Source: Kudoa neothunni (lineage: Eukaryota > Cnidaria). Taken from it: a stretch of DNA of 64,000 bases. This document shows positions 12,901 to 24,410 of this stretch, piece by piece. A program made the position numbers and the translations under genes. The stretch's first letter is position 1. Each line of letters begins with the position of its first letter. The notes under the pieces are model-generated. The model saw only the letters and a list, made by a program, of their open reading frames with translations, was not told the origin of the DNA and made no database searches. The stretch lies in the NCBI GenBank assembly GCA_964304625.1, contig OZ199838.1, positions 16,058,001 to 16,122,000 on the forward strand, written 5' to 3'.

Positions 12901-15900
12901 AAAATAACTGAATTTATTATAATTAACTTCTTATTTAAAATTATTAATTAATTTTGTGTAATATTTTATATTTGGAGATAATAAAAAGCTAAAATGAAAT
13001 TTAACAAAACTGAAGTTAGAAAGTGTTGCATACGTTAATAAAATAGACGTATCTACTAACAAGGATTCGATACAGTTACGTTGATTATATAAGTAAAAGT
13101 TTAAACTCTTTTTTGATGGTAAAAAATCTGAAGCTCTAATTTGGTTTGAATTGTACCAAAAAAGAGGAAATATCTAAATTGGGATCCAGAATGATTACGC
13201 CCCCCCCCTCCGGGGCGATTTTATTGAAAAAGCATTGTCATAATTAATTTTATGAGTTATCTTTTTTGTCTCGATCCCTTCTCACACCAACTTGGCCTGT
13301 ATTTCCTGCTTTGCACCTTGCCTAATATACGCCATAGAAACACTTCTTAAGGCACCTTAAAAACGACTAATGTTGACAACAAGTCAAATTGGCGATTATT
13401 ATACATATCCAACACTCTGTTAGCTAGTAATTTATATTTACTCAAAGATAGTGGGTGTCTCACAATACATTTAATATGCATTGTATGCAGCAATATCTAA
13501 GATATATATATAAAAGATTGCCATCTTATTGTCTTCCCCTTTTTATGATAAATATCTTAGCACTAGATCAACAGTGTTGTCAACCCTAAATTGTGGTATT
13601 GTAGTAAATGACAACATCGAACCTTGTTTCCACCAATTATTGCATCTCTATGAAGTGTTGTTGTAAAAACAACAGACTATTTTTTTATTTGGTTAATTAT
13701 ATTTATCGACTGTGATTTTTCTCACAATAAAAACTGAACGCTCCATTATTTTCTTTTTACTTCGACATTCAGACTTTAACAATTTTTTTCCAATTTTTCC
13801 AGCAATTATCAATTTTTTATCTAGTAAGTGTTGTATTTGCGCGAAGAAACTATCACTGTTAATAATAATATATGTAGAACTTTATTTGAATAATTATATT
13901 AGTAATATCAGAAGCAGCGATAGCTATAACACTGATAATCGCAGTAGTATTGAGGATTTCCGCCCAACAATGTAGTATGTTGTGGGCTAGCGTGGGGCAC
14001 AGCCTCTGTTCATTGGGGGATTACTACAGTAAGAATCTTTCAAAGGGATGGATAATGCAGTGAAATAATTATCTGTTGTTATGTTTCGATTTATTTTGAA
14101 GGTTGATTGGCACAAGCTTTTTTTATACACATTTCCCCCTTGATGAAATTTTACCTGACTATTTTCCTTCCAATATATATCTCGACACCTAGATAAGTTG
14201 CAATTTATCGAGTCATACAATATTCCATATTTTTCACAATATTTCCCAGATTTGATTGGGATGTAAACGTTGAATCCGCATCTACCTCTGAATGTCACCA
14301 ACTTTTCGTGCAGTATTAGTCGTTCATTTGGGAATAATTGTAATGATAGCTTTCAATATAACGCTCGAAAATTTATCATTCTTAATCTTTCTTTAGGATT
14401 ATTAAATCTCGTACATGCAGATAATTTATCAAAAAGAATAATTTACCACATTGTTGTATGGTCACCATATTTAAGTGACCAAAATTCTCACACGCCCATA
14501 ATTTTCCTATTATTATTCTCATAAGCAAACAGCCACCAATTTTTTTCACTAATCATCTGTATAATCAATACAGTATTTCACGATCTTGATGCAAACTATC
14601 AGCGCATGAATCTCTTATGTCCAATCGACAAAAAAAAACACAAAAACTATAATAATGCATTAAATTTATAACGAATGAACAATCTAATCGTTTCTTTCTT
14701 CTTTTCTCGGACCTTCTGAAAAATATGATTTAGAATGTCGAATATAATTTCTGCAGTTGGCTTCAGATACAACTCTTTAGCTCAATTCAATGCTTTTAAG
14801 CAAGTCTTTGTGAGTCTATGATGACTTACTCAATCGGGTTGAGTAAGGTGGCAATAGGAGTAATTTGTGTCCACTATTATGTATAATGCTCATAACATCA
14901 TCTGTTTTATGGATGGCCACATTATCCATGATTATCAACTATTTTTTTGTTTTCTGTAGCCAAATCATCGAAAAGATGGATTAAGAATAAGAAGTCGTCG
15001 AAATTTATAGTTTTACACCACCTATATGTATATATGTAGCTTGAAAACACATATTTTAATGGTGCTCATTGTCGCAATTAGGGTAATATTTTGCGATCTG
15101 ATGGTTTTTACTCTTAAGTTTAAGTTGGCCATTTTTAAACAAAGAGATCTACCTTGGGATCGACGTGTTGCCAAATAAAACCTGGACTCGTCAATAAAAA
15201 TCATGTCTATGTACGCCGTTTCAAGGTTTATATATTCATTGACGTAACTAAAAAATAATTATTTATGTAAGACAAAGATTTGTTTACTCAAATCTCAAGG
15301 AGATTGTTCGAGGGGAGTTCCTATCGGTTGGGATAAGAGAAACCTTCTTAAGGGTGTAATGAAACTCGTTAAGTGTTCTCTGAATAGTTTGTCTTGATAC
15401 TTTTAAATTATATCGTTGTGAAACTTTATCAGCTAATTGGATGAGTGATAATGTGCAATTTTCATCAATCACATGAAGAATGAATTGTTTATGTTCTTCT
15501 TTTAATAATGAGCGATGACTGCCACCAGTTTCCTTTCGACAATAAGAACCAGTCTTATTATATTTTTTTATTCTACTAACTGTAGCCTCGTGTACACCTA
15601 GATCACTTGATATTCGTCGATTAGTCATGCCACTCTATACCATTATTTCATTAACTATATTTTCGAATATTAATACCTTGTGTCTTATTATAATATCCGC
15701 TCTGGTTGATGGAGGAGTTAATTTATAGGCTCTTAAGTTTTTGGAACTATTTTCTTGAATATTTGACAAACACGAATTATCGCTGGATATGAAGCTAAAT
15801 TTCTCGAAAATTCATCTGTGAATCAATTATCACATTACTTTTCCCAATAATTTAGCGTAAAATCGCAAAGAAAAATAATAATATGAGACTTGAATGAGTT

Positions 15901-18900
15901 TCACCATCGCCTACGACGAAAACTTGCCTATACACGTACGCACATAAATATGTTGGCACGATAAAAGTATTTGAAAGACCAATAAAAATAATAAATTAAA
16001 TGTATATTTATATACCTACCTATCCAATTTTCCGATATATATTTTGGAGATTGTTTCATAGTATCGACCGTAATTGGAACAAGCATCTTTAAGTTTTCTT
16101 AATTTGTCCTTATATTTTGAGTTTTTATTTGAGTTTGGATTGCATAACAAACATGTGTCTGTCTACACAAGACTTTTGATTTCTAACAGTTTTGTTAACA
16201 AAGATTACCATTCCAGAGTGAGATTGTTCGAATCGAGCATAAAAGTGATGGTGAAATATTTCGGCAGCATTTGAAGTTAGATCAATGTCTTCCATTATTC
16301 CTTCATAGACGTTCCATTGAATACGCTGGCTGATACTTGAAATTGTTAATATAATTTTTGTCAAAATACTCTATGAATTGTTATACGGAAGAATCATTCG
16401 AATAAGAATCGACATAATTGCTTGACAAATTGGCGATAAAGCTTGAAAAACCCTATAAAGACAAAAATCAAGGTTATCCTGATGTTTTATAACCAACCCA
16501 AGCTTTTGGATTTTTCTCCATATACATTGTCCAAAATGAAAAAGGTAAAAGTATATATTAGAAGTACTTGATGATTTTTTAAAGGCGATTATAATATTTT
16601 TCGGAAATCTGATGTCTTCCCTTTCTTTTAAGGTACTGAAAACGAACGCATAATATTTTTGCGATTTTCCACTCATTAGAACATAAATAAGTGGGAAAAT
16701 TTTATAGAACACTTTTCCGTGAATTATATCCAGCTGTTCAAATTCTTCTGGAGCTACTTTGAATGTGTCATCACAGGTCCATGTTTCGCAATTATTCAAA
16801 TGAACAATATTTGCATTTGTAGCGAAAATAACCATTCTGTTTGTTATCAGATAGGGAACCAGAGTCAAATAAACAAAATTTCTCTTGTCTATGGGTCAAG
16901 ATATTTTGTTCACATAAATTAGTTTTCATATCAACAAGAATATTTTTTCTTGTTCTAACGTTTTGAATATTCTTCTTGTTAATGATAGGCAACTCGTTGA
17001 TTTTTTGTTTCATTATCGTTAATGAATAAACTTTATTTGTTGGGTAGTGGCCATTTTCAGAAAGACATTTTATGTCATCATCCAAAATCTTTTTTTTCAA
17101 TTTCTTCATCAGAAACAACGTGATTGTGGAAACTTTATTCCTGAATAATTTGAATGTTATCAATAGGACTAGTGGACAACCTTCCTTTACAGTTTCTTAT
17201 GTCACATCTCCAGTATTGAATATTTGTTTAATCCAAATTCTTGACATAATAAAACCTCTATAAAAGATTATATCTTTTCCCGTTGAATTTTTAATATAAT
17301 AAAATCTGTTTGTTTTTTTATTGGTTCATCCATGGAAATACTAACTAAACAAAGTTAAGAACAAACAAAAATGCGGGAAATTAGATCGCACGGTGCTCGT
17401 CCCTGTAGACGAGTTTTCGTCATATCATCATCGCATTATTTTCTCCAATAATTTAGCATACAATCGCAAGGAAAAATAGTAATATGAATCTTGAATGAGT
17501 TTCATCATACCCCCCTTAGAAGATTTTTCTTGTGTAAATTGATAGGAATACCATCGAAGGATTCTTCTAAGATTTAACCAAATTAAGACTTAATTAAACC
17601 AGTAATTACAATTCATTTACAATAAATATTTAAATCGCGAGCTAGAGTAATCTTATATGATTTTTATTGACGAGTTCTGGTTTTATTTGGCAACACGTCG
17701 ATCCCAAGGTAGATCTCTTTGTTTAAAAATGGCCAACTTAAACTTAAGAGTAAAAACCATCAGATCGCAAAATATTACCCTAATTGCGACAATGAGCACC
17801 ATTAAAATATGTGTTTTCAAGCTACATATATACATATAGGTGGTGTAAAACTATAAATTTCGACGACTTCTTATTCTTAATCCAACTTTTCGATGATTTG
17901 GCTACATAAAACAAAAATTAGTTGATAACCATGGATAATGTGGCCATCCATAAAACAGATGATGTTATGAGCATTATACATAATAGTGGACACAAATTAC
18001 TCCTATTGCCACCTTACTCAACCCGATTGAGTAAGTCATCATAAACTCACAGACTTGCTTTAATGCATTGAATAGAGCCAAAGAGTTGTATCTCTAGCCA
18101 ATTGCAGAAATTATATTCGACATTCTAAATCATATTTTTCAGAAGGTCCGAGAAAAGAAAAATAAACGATTAGAATGCTCATTCGTTATAAATTTAATGC
18201 ATTATTATAGTTTTTGTGTTTTTTTTTGTCGATTGGACATAAGTGCTACACGCGCTGATCGTGTAATACTATATTTGCTCTTTTTAAAATATTTATTTGT
18301 TAATTTAGTAATTAATCAAATATTTTTCGTTGCCATGGAAATTGAAAAACATTAAAGTGGATTTTTGCAATTTTTAGTGCGTTGTTTTTAGGCGGGGTTT
18401 ACTTTTTAATGTTCCCTGATATATTTTTATTGTTCAGACCATTTTTCTCCATCGATCAACGTCAGCGTGTGAATGACCTCGTCATGATTATCAATTTTAT
18501 TTTCGGAACCATAATAATCTGACTTAAAGTCCTCAATTATACAATCTCTAGAATAAGCATAATGTTTTTAAAAGTGGAGACCTCATTCAGTTAAGACAGA
18601 GGCTATTTGCACTGTAAAATTTAATCCTAAACGACTTTTCCGCTTGTGCAATGAGAATTTTTAATCTCAACAATTCCAAGTTACAAGCCGGTTACAAATT
18701 TAATTTTTTAGAATCTGTTATATTTAATTATTTCTGGCTTACCGATCCGATTTTATTGGTTAGAAATAATTAAATATAGTTAAAATTAATGGCGCCTGGA
18801 TATGTTTTTCCGTGAAAAGAAAATAGCCATTTTAAGTATTACCATTAGGCTACATCTCCAAATAACAAACGATGCACAAAAGAAAGGAACTGACTGTAGT

Positions 18901-19872
18901 TTTATAAATAGTTAATAAATACTTATTTGTAGAAACATTTTAAAAATTTCCAGCAACTTCTTATTGGGTTTAATACCCCCTACATAATATTATTCAGAGA
19001 ACATCCTTAAGGAAGTCACAAACTAAAGTATGCATAAATTGTGCCTATCTAATTTTAGCGTCATTTAAAATTTACCCCCGATCTAGAATCCCTGACTTAG
19101 GCATAAAAGATATCATTTGATCTGAATATATAAATTAAATTATATAAATATGTGGATGTATAATGTTAAAAATTTGTTATAAAATAACACAAAAATTTCA
19201 TTCAATGTCATCATGAATATAATTTAATTTGTTTCTTATAGGGATGCATCCCAGGAATTTTATCAACTACTCATGGCTGCTTTATGATGACGTTCTATCA
19301 ACAAGTCAAATGGTATCTATTACAAATAAAAATTCAATCACCAAACGACCAAAACATCGAGAATCTTCAACTAGTAAAATATACGTTTTTCCAACCCCAA
19401 GAAACCCCATGACATCTTACGGTAGGATTGGAAGGAGATCTTAATTGCATCATCGTTGTCCAAAACAGGCGCCACCGCACTTACTTACCCACTTCAAATG
19501 ATTAGAACTAGGTTACAGGTATTTATCCTATCTAATTTGCGAACTAACTAATTTCAATTGTCGCCAATTATCTAGAACACCAACCAAAACTACACCGGTA
19601 TTATAGATGTGGTCACAAAAACATTAAGGTATCTATCTTTCCTATTTAAGGTGCGATTATCTGTATTGCTTAATTCCCATAGGGAAGAATCCATATTTGG
19701 TTTATACAAAGGTCTCTTGGCAAGCATGATAAGGTTTATTTGACAATATACAATTTTAAACCACACACATTATCACTTCTTTAAATTTAGATTGACACCA
19801 GCTTCATGCATCACATTCATCACATACGAAGCATTGATAAAAGCATTAGAAAAAACTATGCAGTCGTTTTGA
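9909..19872 (+). CDS. SLC25A32: SLC25A32-like mitochondrial carrier, 10 exons
   Basis: Inner-membrane mitochondrial carrier closest to the folate/FAD transporter. Exons: 9909-10038, 10088-10164, 10212-10368, 10420-10515, 10558-10607, 19242-19373, 19426-19518, 19576-19628, 19683-19733, 19791-19872. The exons total 921 nt in one frame, 306 residues, the usual carrier length. The three carrier repeats each show the signature: HPIDFLKVR (Pro34), NPMWVIKVR (Pro131) and YPLQMIRTR (Pro236). The PxW in repeat two and GLYR/GFYK/GLYKG after each repeat fit the SLC25A32/NAD/pyrimidine carrier branch; FAD versus folate is not decided by sequence. Eight introns are 42-57 nt. Intron 5 (10608-19241) is 8,634 nt and full of transposons, yet both its splice sites and the reading frame are intact. 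An AATAAA overlaps the stop codon. Confidence 0.92.
11117..11158. repeat. Short inverted repeat (hairpin)
   Basis: AGCCAGCATGCC is followed after about 14 nt by GGGCATGTGGCT, its near-complement. It lies in SLC25A32 intron 5, left of the piggyBac remnant, and could be an element end. Function unknown. Confidence 0.4.
11447..12790 (-). pseudogene. piggyBac-like transposase remnant B
   Basis: Minus-strand pieces in the expected piggyBac order. An acidic N-terminal segment lies near 12690-12780. A middle block near 12000 reads like LNLWAATDMATYYFLNIQPY. HGERVVKDLISQYHG near 11900 is the GERVV helix. Then come IPPKLL (about 11790) and a C-terminal YNQTKGGVDNGNKF...RATRRW block (11447-11656) matching the conserved KGGVD and TRRWP motifs. 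Stops and frame changes separate the pieces, so it is dead. It sits in intron 5 of the SLC25A32-like gene. Confidence 0.75.
13987..14301 (-). pseudogene. piggyBac-like transposase fragment A
   Basis: A 104-residue open frame carrying the piggyBac core pattern: FRGRCGFNVYIPIKSGKY, then NITTDNYFTALSI. These match the FRGR...YxPxKPxKYG and TTDNYFTS motifs, the latter holding a catalytic Asp. Remnant B already covers this part of the protein, so this is a second, separately inserted copy. No N- or C-terminal continuation was recognised. Confidence 0.7.
14571..15660 (-). mobile_element. Tc1/mariner-like element, left copy
   Basis: The end CAGTATTTCACGATCTTGATG starts just after a TA at 14569-14570, as expected for Tc1/mariner. 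It resembles the ends of the element at 36424. Minus-strand transposase: an N-terminal helix-turn-helix (SSDLGVHEATVSRI, about 15600), a 38-40 nt GT-AG intron at about 15249-15287, then IDESRFYLATRRSQG (first Asp, about 15190), and IMDNVAIHK (second Asp, about 14930) in another frame. The third acidic motif is lost: after PPYS the NPIE box is replaced by RLSKSS. The right terminus was not found, so the element is decayed or truncated there. Confidence 0.75.
15838..15910. repeat. Direct repeat flanking the MULE, left
   Basis: About 70 bp (CCAATAATTTAGCGTAAAAT onward) repeated in the same orientation at 17438-17510 with roughly 85% identity by eye. It looks like an old tandem duplication into which the MULE inserted. 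Confidence 0.6.
15911..17425 (-). mobile_element. Mutator-like element (MULE)
   Basis: Inverted ends share GACGAAAACTYGYCTAYA (left about 15916, right complement about 17405). They are flanked by a 9-bp near-duplication, CACCATCGC / CATCATCGC, the expected MULE target size. The minus-strand transposase holds the MULE core. It runs TWTCDDTFKVAPEEFEQLDIIHG, then FPLIYVLMSGKS, then a FHFGQCIWRKIQKLGL zinc/helix block (16371-16868), and then WNVYEGI...TSNAAEIFHHHF (16125-16364). An upstream piece with CKYCSF (16792-17163) may be a zinc-finger N-terminus. The frames are broken. About 70-bp direct repeats (15838-15910 and 17438-17510) lie just outside. Confidence 0.8.
17438..17510. repeat. Direct repeat flanking the MULE, right
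   Basis: Partner of 15838-15910; begins CTCCAATAATTTAGCATACA and ends in GAGTTTCATCAT. Confidence 0.6.
17655..18271 (+). mobile_element. Tc1-like element, inverted half copy
   Basis: Reverse complement of about 14571-15206, nearly identical apart from a small deletion near the terminus. It carries the same IDEFWFYLATRRSQGRSL frame (17657-17839) and the same MDN segment on the plus strand. It ends in GTGTAATACTA before a TA, matching the other copy's terminus in degraded form. The 5' half with the helix-turn-helix is absent. With the left copy it makes arms of about 620 bp around the MULE. Confidence 0.75.
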
Positions 19873-19883
19873 ATAAAAGTTTT

Positions 19884-19959
19884 TTAATATAATTTATTCT
19901 TCCTGGTTTTGCACTGGCAATCCATCGCGTATTTTCTGGTGTTGATCTTGGATACTATA

Positions 19960-20010
<51 letters not shown>

Positions 20011-20308
20011 GTATTAGATTGTGGAAACTATGAAATATCTATTCTATTTACCCGATTTGAGAAGTAGTTTCCGTTGAGAAGATTTAAATTTCTGTACATT
20101 TTATTTGTCTATACATAGATCGGTATTAGATTTAAATTAATGAAAAACTGCAGTTGTGACTTACACATGATGGATCAATCGATAACGAGCATTTCTTGAG
20201 GTATCTATCCATATAGTCTTTAAAGTCATGTGGACGATCCGAAAACGATTTGTAATTGGAGAGAATAGTTTTTATTGCCCCTAATGAGCGGCCTTTTAAC
20301 AAATCCAT
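19884..20308 (-). CDS. Small unidentified gene, 3 exons, 84 aa
   Basis: I do not recognise this protein. Exons 20308-20165, 20091-20052 and 19954-19884 join in frame with GT-AG introns of 73 and 97 nt into 85 codons. The N-terminus reads MDLLKGRSLGAIKTILSNYK, continuing with a polar, helical-looking stretch; the C-terminus is very basic (DCQCKTRKNKLY). It has no signal peptide and no membrane span. It resembles small LYR/FMC1-type mitochondrial helical proteins only in size and in the spacing of Leu, Tyr and Phe, which is too weak to name it. Its stop lies 11 bp from the stop of the SLC25A32-like gene, so the two are convergent. Intron 2 carries a TA microsatellite. Support comes from consistent splice phases and low-AT exon sequence. 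Confidence 0.45.
19965..20004. repeat. (TA)n microsatellite
   Basis: About 40 bp of TA dinucleotides within intron 2 of the small minus-strand gene. Confidence 0.9.
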
Positions 20309-22371
20309 CTTACTTAGGTGAGAGAACGCAGACTTCCGAACAGCAGGTGCATGTGCATGCAGTTTACAGCTTACAGCTTACATATGCTGTTTAGCACTCA
20401 ACCGATACCAACCGAAATTTGTTTATTTTTGGTTAAAATATTATTTACTTCATTACACTACAATAAGTGTTCTTATTTATGTGAGATATAGTAATTTATT
20501 GTAACGAAAAATGACTTTAATATGATAAATAATACGTGGATCATTAAAAGGATTATGCGAGGTGGCTCAATTATTTTAATTTTTAAGTAAGCAGTAATTT
20601 AAATAATATTTAATTTCTAGATTTATCGAGTTATTAATTTATTAATTTTATTGAGATTTCGAGATTGTTGCGGAATCTTATTAACTTTTCTTATCAGTTT
20701 TGATAATTGTGCGTGCGCATGATATGTTTAAAAATTCGGTTTTTATTTAAAAATTATTAAATGAGATATTAAAAAAAAAAAAATTGATAAAAGTTGAATC
20801 CGCTTTTTCAAATAAGGGTTTCAACTATGACATGTTGATTTTTGCGTTCACGTTTTACCCCTTCCTTCTTGTGCTAGTTAAAACTCTACGTTACAACCGA
20901 TATCTAATTTTTTTATATGCGTAAAAAATAATCTCAATGAGAAATGCCTCAAAATTATACTATTATTATTTTAATTGATATTTAAATTTATGGATTTTAC
21001 TAAATTTTTGTAAAATGTGCAAATCGAAAATCGATATACTGATATTTCTTATTGAAGTATATTTTCTGTACATAATTTAAGGACGAAAATTATCTTTTGC
21101 TGACTCAACATTAAATAATTGAAGCTATTGTCTATTTCTGCTTACACATATTTTTATGCGGAGTAATAAATAATTTAAATGAAAAAATATGATTATAATT
21201 ATTGAAAAATATTAGTAACAAAAAATAATTAATTATCGAAATAAAAATTATAATGGCTTAATCATGCTATTTACTTAATGAAGTCAAATTGCCTATGTCA
21301 AATAAAAATAATCATGCATACCATCTTGCTCTCTAATAGACCAAATAGTTTCTTTATTATATATAGAGTCACATTTTAATTAAAATTTTGAGGTAGTGGA
21401 TTAAAAAAATTTAATATAAATTGTTCGATTTGATATTTGTGTATTTAATTGTATAAATGGAAGTTTGGACCTTCTTTGTAACAACTTTTTAAAAGATAGC
21501 CAAATCCAACCCCTTTGCCTTTGTAAGGGAAGCACGAAACTAGGCGCTACAAAAAATGTGTTAAAATTATTAATGATATACACAATATTTTAAATTTTAA
21601 GATATGTTTACTTTTAAAAAATAAACTTTATAAAATATAATTATTCAATTGATTATTGTATATCAACTGTATTATTTACACCTACCTATCTATTTAAATA
21701 AATTATCTGTTGACCTGTGAGTCTTTTGAAGCGTAGATTCAACATAAAAATCTAAAAGTATAGTATACTTGTATGGGCGTGAATATTTAAAGTAAAAAAT
21801 AATTAAAAACAATCACTGAATTGCAAAGAATATCATTTTTGGTGTAAATTTAAAGAATAAATCGATTGATAATTTAAATGTAATTTTTTATCTTACCTAT
21901 TTTTCTTTTGTTTGAATAATAAATCTGATGAATTGATTATTTAGAATTAAATGCCGAATTCCTTTATAAGTAATGTGAATTCTGTTTTTATAGTTCCCTT
22001 TAGGCATATTAATGTTTTTTAAAACTTAATTTTGATAATTATCACAAAACAAATTTCTAAAAATGTGTCGCGTGCCTAAACGTTTAATTGCATAATTAGC
22101 CATATTTTGATAAAATAGTGAATTATTTTTGTATCCTTATAGTAATATCGATAACGAAATATTTTATTAGGTTTTTAAATTTACAAAATTTAAAAAATAA
22201 TCCTAATATAAATTTTTTTACTATTATTTGATATGTACTCTCCTCACACACGTTAACTATGTTAACTATGTTAACATGGGAGTGATAATTTTTATTTTCT
22301 ATTCACTCTCATTAAACAAAAACTAGATATATCGTGATACAGACCAAAATCATCAAAAGTAAGCAACTTAA
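20309..22371. other. AT-rich intergenic, nothing recognised
   Basis: No gene, element end or RNA seen. It should contain the promoter of the small minus-strand gene at its left edge. A tetranucleotide-like run of ACAGCTT copies lies at about 20360-20385. Confidence 0.4.
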
Positions 22372-23286
22372 CCCTCTAATGTAATGGTTTTGGGGTAAAT
22401 TTTACTCCAAAATGATTTTATTAATGGTATAGTATATCATTTTTTACAGTAAACCAATACCTAATAGATTCCAGTTATTGTTCTACTATAATTTTTTCAC
22501 TGGTTTGATGAGAAAATTTTTTGCAAGAAATTATTGTATAAGTTTTTATTTTTATTTTATCTTGTAATGTTCTTTGCGGTAAAATTTTCTCCATGTTTTT
22601 TTCGATTATAAATATTTCAAAAAATGTGAACAATTTCGACTTTAATTATACTGAAATTCCTATGAGTAGATTTAGTATAAAGTAAGGAAATGTTAGATAA
22701 ATTAATTAATGCGCATGTGCTAATTTAACGATTTTATCGAGGAATTTTGTTTATCAGAGAATGAATATCACGTGATTGAGAAAAATTTCTTCTTTTCGAT
22801 GTTTCTTGCTTAAATTTTTTTTAAAATATTGATCTTAATGAGACATGTGGGGAAAAACTAAAGTGATACCACTATGCCCCCAATCCCCCAATCATCATCA
22901 AATTTAACCTGTTGTGGCTGTATTTTTGATTTCCCTAAAATATATATTTAGGTATCATATGATTCCAATAAATAAAAATGCGTGATTTTCATAATGAAAT
23001 CGCTGAATAATTATACAAAACATTGTTGGAAACAATCAAAACAGGTTCTATCATAGTTTAAACTTCCCAACAGGAACCTCTTCTTAATGTATAGCGAACA
23101 ACATGTGGATATAGTGAGAGGAAAATTGATGAAAAATCTCCTCAATCGCGCGAATACTGTTATAAATTTTATTGTCCATGTCACGCATTTAAAAACTGTT
23201 TTAACTTCTCGTATCTATCAATAATTCTTCTTATGTTTTGTTTTAATATTTCAACTGGCGCAACACGTTAAATTCCGTTGCATTAA

Positions 23287-24305
23287 CCCTTTGAACCCCG
23301 AATTTAATTCAGTGAAAGAAAAATTTTTTTTGCCTATTCTGTTAAATTTTAAATAACATTATATAAAATACCGAAAATTGAAGCACTCATATCATACATT
23401 AAAAAGATACACGTATGATGCCAAATGGCAACATTGAGACAGCGCTTATTTCAAAGTGCGGGAGTGCACACGTGTCTGTTTTTATGTTACTTTGTTTTAA
23501 ACCAAAAAGTTATTCTTCCACCATCACCATCACTATCACCATCAGAAATGAAATATTAAATTATTTATTACAACTTTAATGGTCTTAAAGAAGTTTCTGT
23601 TTTAAATGAGATACAACTGTATATTATAATTAATGCAAATATGTTCAAATAATCTATGATTGAAGAATTGGTTGAAATAAGTGAAACCTTCAAATATGAT
23701 ATGTTCAGCTTGTTCAAAAATATCAGCCGTTTCAACATTATTGTTTATTTAATTTTTTGCGTTCATTGTCTAATTAAAACGGTAGTCATCTTAATCCACA
23801 TCACTAGAACTGTATTCGAATACAACACCATCATACTGACTATACGACATGGAATCCGATTCCAGTCCAAGGTCTGATTTATGCCCACCTGGTAATAATA
23901 TGAATTTTTAAAAGTATGATCTATTTATTACTCACCCCCATTCTAGTTAGAATCCATTCCAAAGAATATAAACATACTTAAATTGAGGACCCAATATTAT
24001 ACATATCAAAACATAACTTCTATTCTTGGATTCATTTTTAGAATAAACTTATTTAACACTATATGTGTATATTTTTTAATTTTACTGAAACCTCAAATTT
24101 CCAAGTTTAATTGCATGATACTTTTGGCCTTTTTTATATTTGCCGTATAGCTAGATATTCATCTATATTGCTCTTGATATATAACACAAATTTTTATAAT
24201 TGATTTATATAAAATCAAATTAGCGTTAACTATATTATTATAATACAGATAAATTTAACTAAAAAATTGAAATATTGCCATTTGGCAACATTATGGCTCA
24301 AAGGG
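23287..24305. mobile_element. Inner TTAA element with CCCTTTGA ends
   Basis: TTAA flanks both sides (23283-23286 and 24306-24309). The ends are CCCTTTGA and TCAAAGGG, and a TGCCAAATGGCA / TGCCATTTGGCA palindrome lies inside each end. The element is 1,019 bp. A 73-residue open frame at 23656-23877 has no recognisable similarity. Confidence 0.8.
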
Positions 24306-24410
24306 TTAACGCAATAAATTTTTTTAATATACCATCGATTTTTACCGATATAAGACGGATCATAAGCAAAGTCGAGTATCACATGGATTACGTCTAAATA
24401 TAACCCTTAA

